Positions 34,382 to 42,744 of a stretch of 64,000 bases of DNA are shown here, piece after piece. The notes beneath the pieces were generated by a model. The model was not told the origin of the DNA. It ran no database searches and worked only from the letters and a program-made list of their open reading frames with translations. The translations under genes and the position numbers were made by a program. The DNA comes from CAZLPW01 sp964561495 (GTDB taxonomy: Bacteria > Fidelibacterota > Marinisomatia > Marinisomatales > UBA1611): contig CAZLPW010000001.1 in assembly GCA_964561495.1 (NCBI GenBank), forward strand, positions 62,001 to 126,000, in the 5' to 3' direction. The number at the start of each line of letters is the position of its first letter. The first letter of the stretch is position 1.

Positions 34382-35695
34382 ATGAGAATACCATACGAGA
34401 TCATTCGAAAAAAACGTGATGGTGAAGTTCTTAATAAAAATGAGATATACTCTTTTATATCTGGTTCTATAAAAAATGATATTAGTGATGCCCAAATATC
34501 GGCGTTCTGTATGTCTGTTTTTTTCAATGGAATGACTCTGGAAGAAAAAACTTATTTTACGAATGCAATGATAAACTCTGGAGATGTAATAAATTGGGAT
34601 CACCTGAATGGGCCAGTAGCGGATAAACATTCAACAGGAGGCGTGGGTGATAAAGTGAGTTTGATTTTAGCTCCAATCGTCGCATCTTGTGGTTTATTTG
34701 TCCCAATGATTGCAGGTAGGGGATTAGGTCATACTGGGGGCACCATAGATAAATTAGAGTCGATACCTGGTTATAATACATCTCCAAAAGAAAATAAATT
34801 TAAAAACATTGTAAAAGATGTCGGATGTGGAATTGTAGGTCAAACTAATAAACTGGCACCTGCGGATAAGATTTTTTATGCTATAAGAGATGTTACTGCT
34901 ACAATTGAATCAGTTCCACTTATTACTGCTTCTATTTTATCAAAAAAGATTGCAGCAGGGATATCAGGATTGGTTATGGATATAAAAACAGGCAATGGGG
35001 CATTTGCTAAAGATTTTTCTTTTGCTAAAGAAATAGCAGAAAGTATTATACTAGTTTCAAAAAAACTTGGATTGAAAACCTCAGCATTAATAACGGATAT
35101 GAATCAACCGTTAGGCTTTACAATAGGAAATTCAGTTGAGGTAAAAGAAGCTATCGATTTTCTTATTGGTAGAGAAAGAAATATTCGATTAGGCAAATTA
35201 ATATTAGAGCTAGCAGGTGAAATGCTTTTTAATAGTGGGATCTCTGATTCAATAGATTCTGGTAAAACATTAGCACAAAAGAAATTATCTGAAGGGTATT
35301 CAGCCGAATGTTTTAACAAGATGGTAAGTGAACTAGGTGGGCCAAACAACTTTATTAAAACTTATTCTAATGATTTATCTTTAGCAGGTTTCAAAAAAGA
35401 CATTAAAGCTGATAAGGCAGGTTATATCTATGGTGTTGATACTCTTAAGGTGGGGCAAGCCTTAACATTAGTTGGCGGCGGGCGGAAAAAAAGAGGGGAT
35501 GAAATAGACCATAGTCTTGGTTTTATAGTTAATGTATCAGTCGGAGATTGGGTAGAAAAAGGGCAAAAAATATTAACTGCTTATTTAAAAACAGAAGATC
35601 AGTTTTATAGCATAAGCAATTATATAAAAGAATCGTACACGATATCATTAAAAAAACCAAAGCTCCTTCCACTAATTCTTGAAAAAATTCAATGA
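34382..35695 (+). CDS. Thymidine / pyrimidine-nucleoside phosphorylase
   Basis: This 437-residue enzyme of the nucleoside phosphorylase II family yields a pyrimidine base and (deoxy)ribose-1-phosphate. The family signature KHSTGGVGDKVS lies near residues 81-92, followed by the glycine-rich GRGLGHTGGTIDKLE, the GQTNKLAPADK block and MDIKTGNGAF. The C-terminal PYNP domain is complete. Whether it is thymidine-specific (DeoA) or broad (Pdp) cannot be told by eye. It starts 2 bp after PNP, and its stop overlaps the deoC start by 4 nt, so the three form one translationally coupled unit. Confidence 0.92.
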   Translation: MRIPYEIIRKKRDGEVLNKNEIYSFISGSIKNDISDAQISAFCMSVFFNGMTLEEKTYFTNAMINSGDVINWDHLNGPVADKHSTGGVGDKVSLILAPIVASCGLFVPMIAGRGLGHTGGTIDKLESIPGYNTSPKENKFKNIVKDVGCGIVGQTNKLAPADKIFYAIRDVTATIESVPLITASILSKKIAAGISGLVMDIKTGNGAFAKDFSFAKEIAESIILVSKKLGLKTSALITDMNQPLGFTIGNSVEVKEAIDFLIGRERNIRLGKLILELAGEMLFNSGISDSIDSGKTLAQKKLSEGYSAECFNKMVSELGGPNNFIKTYSNDLSLAGFKKDIKADKAGYIYGVDTLKVGQALTLVGGGRKKRGDEIDHSLGFIVNVSVGDWVEKGQKILTAYLKTEDQFYSISNYIKESYTISLKKPKLLPLILEKIQ

Positions 35696-36351
35696 AAAAC
35701 ATCGCACGCATAATTGATCACACATTGCTTAGACAAGATGCTCAAGAAGCTGAAATTCAAAATATTTGTATTGAAGCGGTTAAGCATAAGTTTTTTTCTG
35801 TTTTTATAAATCCAGTCTATGTCCCTTTTGCAGTTTCTTTATTAAATGGTAGCGATGTTAAAATTGGAACCACAATTGGGTTCCCACTTGGAACAGATCC
35901 TGTTGAAATGAAATATGCTCAGTCTCGTTTTCTTATTCACCAAGGAGCGCAGGAATTAGATATGGTAATTAATATTGGTGCTTTAAAGGATGGGAATAAT
36001 AAAATTGTTGAGGAAGAAGTTTATCAGGTTGTTTCAGCAGCTGAAGGGAATTGTGTTAAAGTAATTATAGAAACTTGCCTTTTAACTGATGAAGAAAAAC
36101 TAATAGCCAGTCAAATAGCTGAAAACTCAGGAGCAAATTTTGTAAAAACCTCTACAGGCTTTTCTTATGGTGGTGCCACAGCAAATGATGTAAAAATAAT
36201 AAGAGAAACTATCGGTGAAAAAATGGGTGTCAAAGCAAGTGGTGGGATAAAATCTTATGCTGATTTTAATAAAATGGTAAAAGCAGGTGCAACTAGGATT
36301 GGGACTAGTTCTTCTATTAAAATTATTAAAGAATATGCCAGAATTAATTAA
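35692..36351 (+). CDS. deoC: Deoxyribose-phosphate aldolase
   Basis: DeoC cleaves 2-deoxyribose-5-phosphate to glyceraldehyde-3-phosphate and acetaldehyde, the end of deoxynucleoside breakdown. The Schiff-base Lys152 is in FVKTSTGF and the second active Lys181 in GVKASGGI; Asp90 in QELDMVINIGAL is the proton relay. Length (219) is typical. It is coupled to the pyrimidine phosphorylase by a 4-nt overlap. No phosphopentomutase (deoB) lies in the window, so the link from deoxyribose-1-phosphate must come from elsewhere or from the phosphohexomutase family. Confidence 0.95.
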   Translation: MKNIARIIDHTLLRQDAQEAEIQNICIEAVKHKFFSVFINPVYVPFAVSLLNGSDVKIGTTIGFPLGTDPVEMKYAQSRFLIHQGAQELDMVINIGALKDGNNKIVEEEVYQVVSAAEGNCVKVIIETCLLTDEEKLIASQIAENSGANFVKTSTGFSYGGATANDVKIIRETIGEKMGVKASGGIKSYADFNKMVKAGATRIGTSSSIKIIKEYARIN

Positions 36352-37735
36352 ACGAGGTCAAGAGCTAGAGCTTGATATAGAGTCTCTTGCATACGGGGGG
36401 ATGGGTATAGCCAGAAAAGATAATTTTGTTATTTTTGTTAAGAGTGCTATCCCTGGGCAAAAAGTTTTTGCTCGAATATATAAAAAAAGAAAAGGCTATG
36501 CAGAGGCGAATGTATGCAAAGTGTTAGAAGAATCGCCGTTTGCCGAAAAGGTAAAATGCAATCATTATTACATATGCAGCAAGATTCAAAATCTTTCTTA
36601 TAATAAACAGGTATTGGAAAAATCGAATCAGGTTGAAGATGCTTTTCGAAGGCTAGGTGGGTTTTCTGATTTTACGCTTTCTGATATAATTAAATCAGAT
36701 GTTATTTTTAATTATAGAAACAAAATGGAATTTACTTTTTCTCCCAATAGGTGGGTACTTGAAACCGAACCACAGGGTGTAGACAGGTCATTTGCATTGG
36801 GCCTTCATATGACTGGAAGATATGATAAAATACTAGATATCCACAATTGTCAGATACAGCCAGACATTGGCAATAAGATATTATCTGTAGCGCGAAATGT
36901 GTGTTTTGAAAACCCTGAGCTAAAGCCATATGACCCCAAAACTCATATTGGGTTTTTAAGATTTTTAATGCTTCGTTTTGGTGTAAACACTAAACAAATA
37001 ATGGTAAATATTGTAACTGCTTATGATGATTTAAATAAACTATCTCCTTTAATAGATACACTATTAAAAGAGGTTCCTGAAATTTCATCTATGGTAAATA
37101 ATGTAAATACACGAAAAGCAGATGTTGCTTATGGAGAGTTTGAAACGCTAGTGTATGGTAATCCATTTATAGAAGAAAAAATAGGTGATTTAACTTTTGA
37201 AATATCTGCAAACTCCTTTTTTCAGACAAATACATTTCAAGGTGAAAAGTTATATGGAGAAGTAAAAAAGGCGGCAGAGCTTAGTGGCAAAGAAATTGTT
37301 TATGATCTTTATTGTGGGACAGGAACGATTGGATTATTTCTTGCGGATAAAGCAAAGCAAGTTTATGGTTTCGAAGTTATTCGTTCTGCTTTAGAAAATG
37401 CTGAAAAAAATGCTGAAAAAAATAATATAATCAACACAAGTTTTTTAAAAGCTAATTTGGATACATTTTTTAAATCTGGCCAACTTTCCAAAAAGATACC
37501 AAAGCCAGAGGTAGTAATTGTCGATCCTCCTCGCGCGGGAATGCACCCAGACATGGTACAGTATTTACCAAAGCTAAATGCAAAAAAAATTATCTATGTA
37601 TCTTGTAATCCTACTACGCAGGCAAGAGATGCAAGAATATTATATGAAAAAGGTTATAAATTAAAAACAGGTGTTATGATTGACATGTTTCCTCATACAC
37701 CTCACATTGAAACAGTGGTTTTATTTTCTAAGTAG
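36335..37735 (+). CDS. rlmD: 23S rRNA (uracil-C5)-methyltransferase, RlmD/TrmA family
   Basis: The protein has an N-terminal TRAM domain (LELDIESLAYGGMGIAR at about residues 11-27) and a class-I methyltransferase domain with YDLYCGTGTIGLFLA and VDPPRAGMH. The catalytic cysteine is in YVSCNPTTQARD. The Fe-S motif is unusual: where relatives have CPHFGxCGGCxxQ, this one reads CNHYYICSKIQNL, so Cys75 and Cys81 remain but the CGGC block has lost two residues and at least one ligand. The frame opens at 36287; I choose the ATG at 36335, overlapping deoC by 17 nt. It overlaps the convergent LolA-like gene by 15 bp at its 3' end. RlmCD-like specificity is possible. Confidence 0.88.
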   Translation: MPELIKRGQELELDIESLAYGGMGIARKDNFVIFVKSAIPGQKVFARIYKKRKGYAEANVCKVLEESPFAEKVKCNHYYICSKIQNLSYNKQVLEKSNQVEDAFRRLGGFSDFTLSDIIKSDVIFNYRNKMEFTFSPNRWVLETEPQGVDRSFALGLHMTGRYDKILDIHNCQIQPDIGNKILSVARNVCFENPELKPYDPKTHIGFLRFLMLRFGVNTKQIMVNIVTAYDDLNKLSPLIDTLLKEVPEISSMVNNVNTRKADVAYGEFETLVYGNPFIEEKIGDLTFEISANSFFQTNTFQGEKLYGEVKKAAELSGKEIVYDLYCGTGTIGLFLADKAKQVYGFEVIRSALENAEKNAEKNNIINTSFLKANLDTFFKSGQLSKKIPKPEVVIVDPPRAGMHPDMVQYLPKLNAKKIIYVSCNPTTQARDARILYEKGYKLKTGVMIDMFPHTPHIETVVLFSK

Positions 37736-38458
37736 AGCCTTTGAAAAACGTGATTCTTTTATATCTGTATCGAACTCAATTTTTTCAATAATCCATTCAG
37801 TGCCTTTACTGTTTTTCTTGAGTTCATCCTTGAACTTAAACTTTGAAGGAAACCAGCGGCCTTTTATTTTTTTAATATCACTCATTGTAGATGTTTTTAG
37901 TAGTTTTCCACTTTTAGCATAGAGCTGTTCTTTGACAGGTAGAAAATATTCTTTATCTACCCAGGCTCTTCGTTTTGGGTATGGAAGTCCTTTGGTTTTT
38001 GCTTCCATTTCAATAATCCAGTGATCTCTATTATTTATCTTTTCGGATCCAGAGATGCTTGCTTTATAAATTTCTTCCAGAGGACGATCTTCCATCATAT
38101 CATTGTAAGACATATCTGACCCCATAACTGACTGACGAAGCATGTGTCCTGATATTTGTATCACTCGGTCTGTCTGTGGTGAATAGGTCCAGAGTTTATC
38201 ACCTATTTTTAGCATTTTTGTTCCAGCCTCTCTTGCTGGTGAAAGATATTCAGTAAAAGCTTTATCTGTTCCTATGACCCAATGTTTTGATTCGATAGTA
38301 CGGCTAGAGCGTCGTCCTTTTACTACCATTTTACTTGTTAAGACTCTACTCTTTGCGTTTAGGTTTCGATCCGTTTTTTTGATAATTAAATCAACCGTTA
38401 TATCACCATGTTGACCAGTTATCAGTGACAATAATATTATATATACAAGTTTTTTCAT
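37721..38458 (-). CDS. LolA-like outer-membrane lipoprotein-sorting protein (periplasmic)
   Basis: This 245-residue protein has a signal peptide (about residues 1-16) and the LolA-like domain of Pfam PF17131: MVVKGRRSSRTIESKHWV, then YLSPAREAGTKMLKIGDKLW and a GSDMSYNDMMED block. Such proteins form a half-barrel that shields a lipid or lipoprotein acyl chain in the periplasm. It is the last gene of a minus-strand operon, overlapping the permease stop upstream by 1 nt. Its position behind two FtsX permeases, an ATPase and an MMPL exporter supports a role in moving lipids across the envelope. Its 3' end overlaps rlmD by 15 bp. Confidence 0.88.
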   Translation of the reverse strand: MKKLVYIILLSLITGQHGDITVDLIIKKTDRNLNAKSRVLTSKMVVKGRRSSRTIESKHWVIGTDKAFTEYLSPAREAGTKMLKIGDKLWTYSPQTDRVIQISGHMLRQSVMGSDMSYNDMMEDRPLEEIYKASISGSEKINNRDHWIIEMEAKTKGLPYPKRRAWVDKEYFLPVKEQLYAKSGKLLKTSTMSDIKKIKGRWFPSKFKFKDELKKNSKGTEWIIEKIEFDTDIKESRFSKALLRK

Positions 38459-39744
38459 TATGCTTCGAGTTCCTTAAATAATTGTGACATTTCTCTTTTA
38501 TATATAGCGAGTCCTGCTAGCATAGTTCCTAGTACAGTAGCAATTACTCCAGGAATGAAGCCAATATAATATAGGTCTGGCGTAACATGTGCGTAGAACA
38601 TATTTGGCATTACCATGGATGTTGTTGACATTGTTGATACGACCTCAGAGTAATCTATACCATTTTCCTGAACATAGTATGTAATAGACAGACCAAGGGC
38701 AGTACCAATCATTGTACCTGTTAACCCGATGATGATTGCTTCAAGAATCATAGATCGATACACGTCCCCTTTTGATTCTCCCATTGCGAGGCGAAGGCCT
38801 ATTTCTCCATATCGTTTAAGACCATTCATTAGACCCATATTCCAAAGAACAACCATAACTATAATTAAAAATATTGCTCCAATAATTGTTAAAAATGCAT
38901 CAACAAAATCGACCATACTGCCCATTTGCTGGCTAGAGTCACGTAATGCCATCATAATAGGGCTGAAAATATCAGAGGTATCAGAATAAATCTCATTATA
39001 GCTTGAGCGGAGATCTACTGCTTTATCATCATTGTAAAATAGTGAATGGGTGAAACCAAATATTTCTGATGCTGCATTTTCCATATCTAAAGCTTTTCTA
39101 GCGCCTGAAATATCGACAAGCATCATTTGGCTATCTGCTTGCCCTTTTCGTAGATCAAATGTTCCCACTACGATGAAATTATATGTTGTGAATGCATTAT
39201 GCATTGTTGTCCCTATGTAGGTTGCTGTATTTCCAATAGAGATATTTAGTTTATTTGCTAACTTTTGACTAATTAATACTTCATCATAGGTTTTTGGGAG
39301 TCTTCCATTAACCAAATTTTTATCAAACTCCCAGATTTCACTTATGCGCGAATTGCTATTCAATAAATCTACCCCTAGAGCAAAAACTGGGCCCTGATCT
39401 TTTGTTTCACCATTCTTGTCAGGTATGTCCAATAGTCCTCCAAACGTTATTCTTGGACTCCAAAAATGATCTGGATATTCTTTATTTAGATTTATAATAA
39501 TCTGATCAACATCTAACAGAGCAAGATCATTTGGAAGCATTTGACTTTCTTCTTTATAGGCGCGTGTTACTATTTTTTCATGGCCTGAAATAATAACAGC
39601 AGTGTTTAGAAATACAGAATTCATTGATCCTTTCATGAACCCGATTGCAAAAATAACAATAGTTACAGTGATCGTTATAATAATAACTGGGAATAAACTT
39701 CGAGAACGATCTCGCAGAAGACCTTTAGTAAGAAAATGTATCAT
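38458..39744 (-). CDS. ABC transporter permease, FtsX/MacB type (second permease)
   Basis: This 428-residue permease has one N-terminal TM helix (about residues 16-36), a large periplasmic MacB-core-like domain (about 40-275) and three C-terminal TM helices containing the family pattern LKRYGEIGLRLAMGESKGDV between helices 2 and 3. FtsX-type permeases do not move solutes through a channel but drive lipoprotein extraction or mechanical signalling. Its start overlaps the preceding permease by 4 nt and its stop overlaps the LolA-like start by 1 nt. With the other permease it likely forms a LolCE-like heterodimer. Confidence 0.9.
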   Translation of the reverse strand: MIHFLTKGLLRDRSRSLFPVIIITITVTIVIFAIGFMKGSMNSVFLNTAVIISGHEKIVTRAYKEESQMLPNDLALLDVDQIIINLNKEYPDHFWSPRITFGGLLDIPDKNGETKDQGPVFALGVDLLNSNSRISEIWEFDKNLVNGRLPKTYDEVLISQKLANKLNISIGNTATYIGTTMHNAFTTYNFIVVGTFDLRKGQADSQMMLVDISGARKALDMENAASEIFGFTHSLFYNDDKAVDLRSSYNEIYSDTSDIFSPIMMALRDSSQQMGSMVDFVDAFLTIIGAIFLIIVMVVLWNMGLMNGLKRYGEIGLRLAMGESKGDVYRSMILEAIIIGLTGTMIGTALGLSITYYVQENGIDYSEVVSTMSTTSMVMPNMFYAHVTPDLYYIGFIPGVIATVLGTMLAGLAIYKREMSQLFKELEA

Positions 39745-40916
39745 GTGAAAGTTTTTCCTTTCAAAGCATCTGTTGGTTTCATTTTAGCAATACGTCTAGA
39801 TGGTAGATAACTGACAATGATAACAATGGAAAAAACCAGAATTGTTGTTGTGATGACCAGCCCAAAAGAGTATATAGGTACAAGTCGTTTGGCAATCATG
39901 AATCCCATTTCTGTATAATCCATAGGTAAAGGAACACCGTGTTTTGCTGTCCACCACAATATGACCCCAAATGGGAAGACTGTTAATGCTGAGGCTAAAA
40001 CAGCATTGATGCCACCTTCAATTGTAAAAAGTCCAACAACCCTTGACCGTGTCATTCCTAAGGCCATTAATGTGCCAATCTCTTTTCCACGTCTAAAAAT
40101 TGATAAGACCTGAGCATTGAATATTCCCATAGCCGCTAGTGATAGTAGAAGTGCAAACATGATTTGAATACTGGGTTTGTCTGCTTCGATCGCCGCTTCA
40201 ATATCTTTGATCAAATAATCAACATCTCTATGAATCCAGTTTCCAGGTTTCTGAATTTTTTCAAGACCCTTTTCATAGGCAACGTAAGTTACTTCATCTT
40301 TCATTGCTAGCATTTCCTGGGCTTTTTGAATTGGGATCCAGATATGCCCAATATCGAGTTTAAAGTTTTCGATATCCATTATATATATCACAGTCCCCTC
40401 ATCAGCATCATAGGTTCCATCAGAGTCAAGCCAGCGAATTGTAAAAGAATCTCCAATACTTAACTTTGCATTATCTGCCATCCCCTTACCAATTAAAACA
40501 GGTATATTTACATCCATACTTTCGCCTAAAACTTTGGTAGGCATATTCACAATATTTTGATTTGGTTCAATGCCTTTGATGATGATAGGCATGATTCGAC
40601 CATTAGGATATATTGCTGCTTGGCTTACTAGTATTGGGACAGCTTTTTTTTCTTTTACCAGGGCATCTATCTCTGGTGGCAAAATTGAATGAGAATCTTC
40701 AAAAAGAATTGGATCCATTGGGTCATACATGGGATGCCAGTAAGCGCCACCGGCAATTTCTGTATCAATTGTGACTTGTTTTGCATGTTGGCGCATGCCA
40801 TCATAAAACCCTGTCATAAAAATGATCATAAAAAATGAGATTGATGTTACAAAAACATTTAAAAAAGTTCTGAGTTTAGCTCCTAATAAATTTTTAAATG
40901 CTATTTTAAATAACAT
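39741..40916 (-). CDS. ABC transporter permease, FtsX/MacB type (first permease)
   Basis: This 391-residue permease has the same layout as its neighbour: an N-terminal TM helix (about residues 20-38), a periplasmic domain (about 45-240), and three C-terminal TM helices with FRRGKEIGTLMALGMTRSRV at the conserved cytoplasmic loop. The C-terminus ends with the typical YLPSRRIAKMKPTDALKG motif. Start and stop overlap the neighbouring genes by 1 and 4 nt, so ATPase and two permeases are translated as a unit, as expected for a LolCDE-like transporter. Confidence 0.9.
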   Translation of the reverse strand: MLFKIAFKNLLGAKLRTFLNVFVTSISFFMIIFMTGFYDGMRQHAKQVTIDTEIAGGAYWHPMYDPMDPILFEDSHSILPPEIDALVKEKKAVPILVSQAAIYPNGRIMPIIIKGIEPNQNIVNMPTKVLGESMDVNIPVLIGKGMADNAKLSIGDSFTIRWLDSDGTYDADEGTVIYIMDIENFKLDIGHIWIPIQKAQEMLAMKDEVTYVAYEKGLEKIQKPGNWIHRDVDYLIKDIEAAIEADKPSIQIMFALLLSLAAMGIFNAQVLSIFRRGKEIGTLMALGMTRSRVVGLFTIEGGINAVLASALTVFPFGVILWWTAKHGVPLPMDYTEMGFMIAKRLVPIYSFGLVITTTILVFSIVIIVSYLPSRRIAKMKPTDALKGKTFT

Positions 40917-41623
40917 TAAGCATTTTCTTTTTTCATTTTTTTGTCTTTTACAATATTGCCATCTTCTAAACGAATAATTCGTTTTAAATAACCCATAATT
41001 TTTTCATCATGAGTAGCAAACACAAAAGATGTATCGAGTTCTTCATTCAGTTTTGTTAGTATTTTCATTATATTATGAGAGTTTTCTGCATCTAAGTTAG
41101 CTGTAGGCTCATCAGCCATGACAAGCACTGGTTGATGAACAAGAGCTCTGGCAATTGCAGTGCGCTGACACTCTCCTCCGCTTAGCATGTTAGGTTTTGA
41201 ATCACGTTTATCTGAGAGCCCAACCCATTCTATAGCCTGGTTAACTTTTTTAATTCTTTCATTTGGGCTTATTTTATTTAGTATAAGTGGTAGTTCTATA
41301 TTTTCAAAAACAGTATACACTGGTAGTAGATTATAACTTTGGAAAATAAATCCCATATATTTTCGGCGTAATTTGGCGCGTTCATTGTGGGTTGTATTAT
41401 CTAATGATTGTTCTAAAACGCGTACGGTTCCTTCAGTTGCAGCATCTAAACCACCTATTATATTTAATAAAGTTGTTTTCCCTGAGCCCGATGGACCAAC
41501 AAGACCTGTAAACTCTCCTTTATGAAGATCAAGGTCGACATTTTTCAGAGCAGTAAAAAAATTCCCACCTACTGGAAAGCGTTTCACCAAATTTTGGATT
41601 GAGATTACAGTATTGTTTTTCAT
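40916..41623 (-). CDS. ABC transporter ATP-binding protein, LolD/MacB type
   Basis: This 235-residue ATPase powers the two FtsX-type permeases downstream. Walker A is GPSGSGKTT at about residues 42-50, the Q-loop is FQSYNLLPVYTVFENI, the signature is LSGGECQRTAIARAL and Walker B is VLVMADEPTANLD, followed by the H-loop in ATHDE. The signature has Cys where most relatives have Gln (LSGGEQQR), a minor substitution. It starts 9 bp after the predicted barrel protein and overlaps the first permease by 1 nt. Confidence 0.92.
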   Translation of the reverse strand: MKNNTVISIQNLVKRFPVGGNFFTALKNVDLDLHKGEFTGLVGPSGSGKTTLLNIIGGLDAATEGTVRVLEQSLDNTTHNERAKLRRKYMGFIFQSYNLLPVYTVFENIELPLILNKISPNERIKKVNQAIEWVGLSDKRDSKPNMLSGGECQRTAIARALVHQPVLVMADEPTANLDAENSHNIMKILTKLNEELDTSFVFATHDEKIMGYLKRIIRLEDGNIVKDKKMKKENA

Positions 41624-41632
41624 AGTGTTCCT

Positions 41633-42703
41633 TTAGTGATTATAGATGAGCATAAATTGTATACCTGCACCAAATCCAGATAGTGAATTTGGGATAGCAT
41701 TCTCTGGTATATTATATTGATCTCTTTTTGGATTCAGTGAAAATATCATATTTAAACTATAGCTGTCAAAGGTACTACTCCAACGCAAATAATGATATTT
41801 TTTATCTTCTGTCCAATCAAATTGAGATATATACATTGCCATATGAATTATCCCAATGGGCAAGCTAGCTATGATTGCAGAATAGTTTTGATTTATACTT
41901 TGAGTTTCATATTTATTTGAAATATACATCGTCTCAGCTGTTACTAAAATACCATTAGCTGCTGGTATAGTATAGTCAGCTCCTATTGTCGATAAAATAA
42001 TTTCTGATTTTTCTGATTTAATTAGGGCACTCTCATTCCAAAAGCCAACAAACCCATCAAATCTGTAATCTAAACCTAGCCTAGAGTGAGATGCGTCAAT
42101 GGGGATGCCTATTTGTCCAATAGTCTGTTTTGAATTTGTAGGGTCAATGTGAAAAGTTAAACCAACTTCACCGATAGATGAAGAAACCTCAGCTCTTCCT
42201 CCGAAAGATAAAGTGTCCAAATCATTATTTGTCAACCAAGACCATATTGAAATATTATTGGAAGGAAACCATTTAATTCTAAGCGCCTGCACTCCATCAG
42301 TTTGTTCGGTCGGGTCTTTCACGTCAAATGTATCAAACCATGAAAGAGGGCGAAGTATTTGGGTTGGGCCGAAAATAATTTTTTGAAGACCAAGTCGAAT
42401 TTCTAATTTTTCATTTGAGTATCTTGTCCAAAGGCGATGGGTTTTTTCAATTTTATTGTAGAGTGAATCTCCCGCATAATCTCTTTTTAAGTAATAGGCC
42501 CATTCCCCATCTATAAGGCCCAATTCTGATAAATCTTTTTTTATAGATAAAGTTGGAATATATGAAAAATGCGATTCATAGGGTGACCAGGTATCTGAGG
42601 CATCATTACTGGTTAAGGCATTCAAAGTGAGCATTCCTTTGTTAGATAAAGTTTGGCTTAGCATGACAGAATTGAAAACAATAATTAATACTAAACTTCT
42701 CAT
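41633..42703 (-). CDS. Predicted outer-membrane beta-barrel protein
   Basis: This exported protein of about 356 residues has a signal peptide ending near LSQ. The frame opens at a TTG at 42748; I prefer the ATG at 42703, which starts the signal sequence MRSLVLIIVFNSVMLSQ. The body is a series of alternating, aromatic-rich segments (for example HRLWTRYSNEKLEIRLGLQK and GLDYRFDGFVGFWNES), with a Leu/Ile-Tyr-Asn-His C-terminus, typical of porin-like barrels. I do not recognise a family. Lying between the MMPL exporter and the ABC genes, it may be the outer-membrane exit or acceptor of this system. Confidence 0.6.
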   Translation of the reverse strand: MRSLVLIIVFNSVMLSQTLSNKGMLTLNALTSNDASDTWSPYESHFSYIPTLSIKKDLSELGLIDGEWAYYLKRDYAGDSLYNKIEKTHRLWTRYSNEKLEIRLGLQKIIFGPTQILRPLSWFDTFDVKDPTEQTDGVQALRIKWFPSNNISIWSWLTNNDLDTLSFGGRAEVSSSIGEVGLTFHIDPTNSKQTIGQIGIPIDASHSRLGLDYRFDGFVGFWNESALIKSEKSEIILSTIGADYTIPAANGILVTAETMYISNKYETQSINQNYSAIIASLPIGIIHMAMYISQFDWTEDKKYHYLRWSSTFDSYSLNMIFSLNPKRDQYNIPENAIPNSLSGFGAGIQFMLIYNH

Positions 42704-42744
42704 ATATTTTGAGATTTCACTTTTTAAATAATTATCAATGAGAT

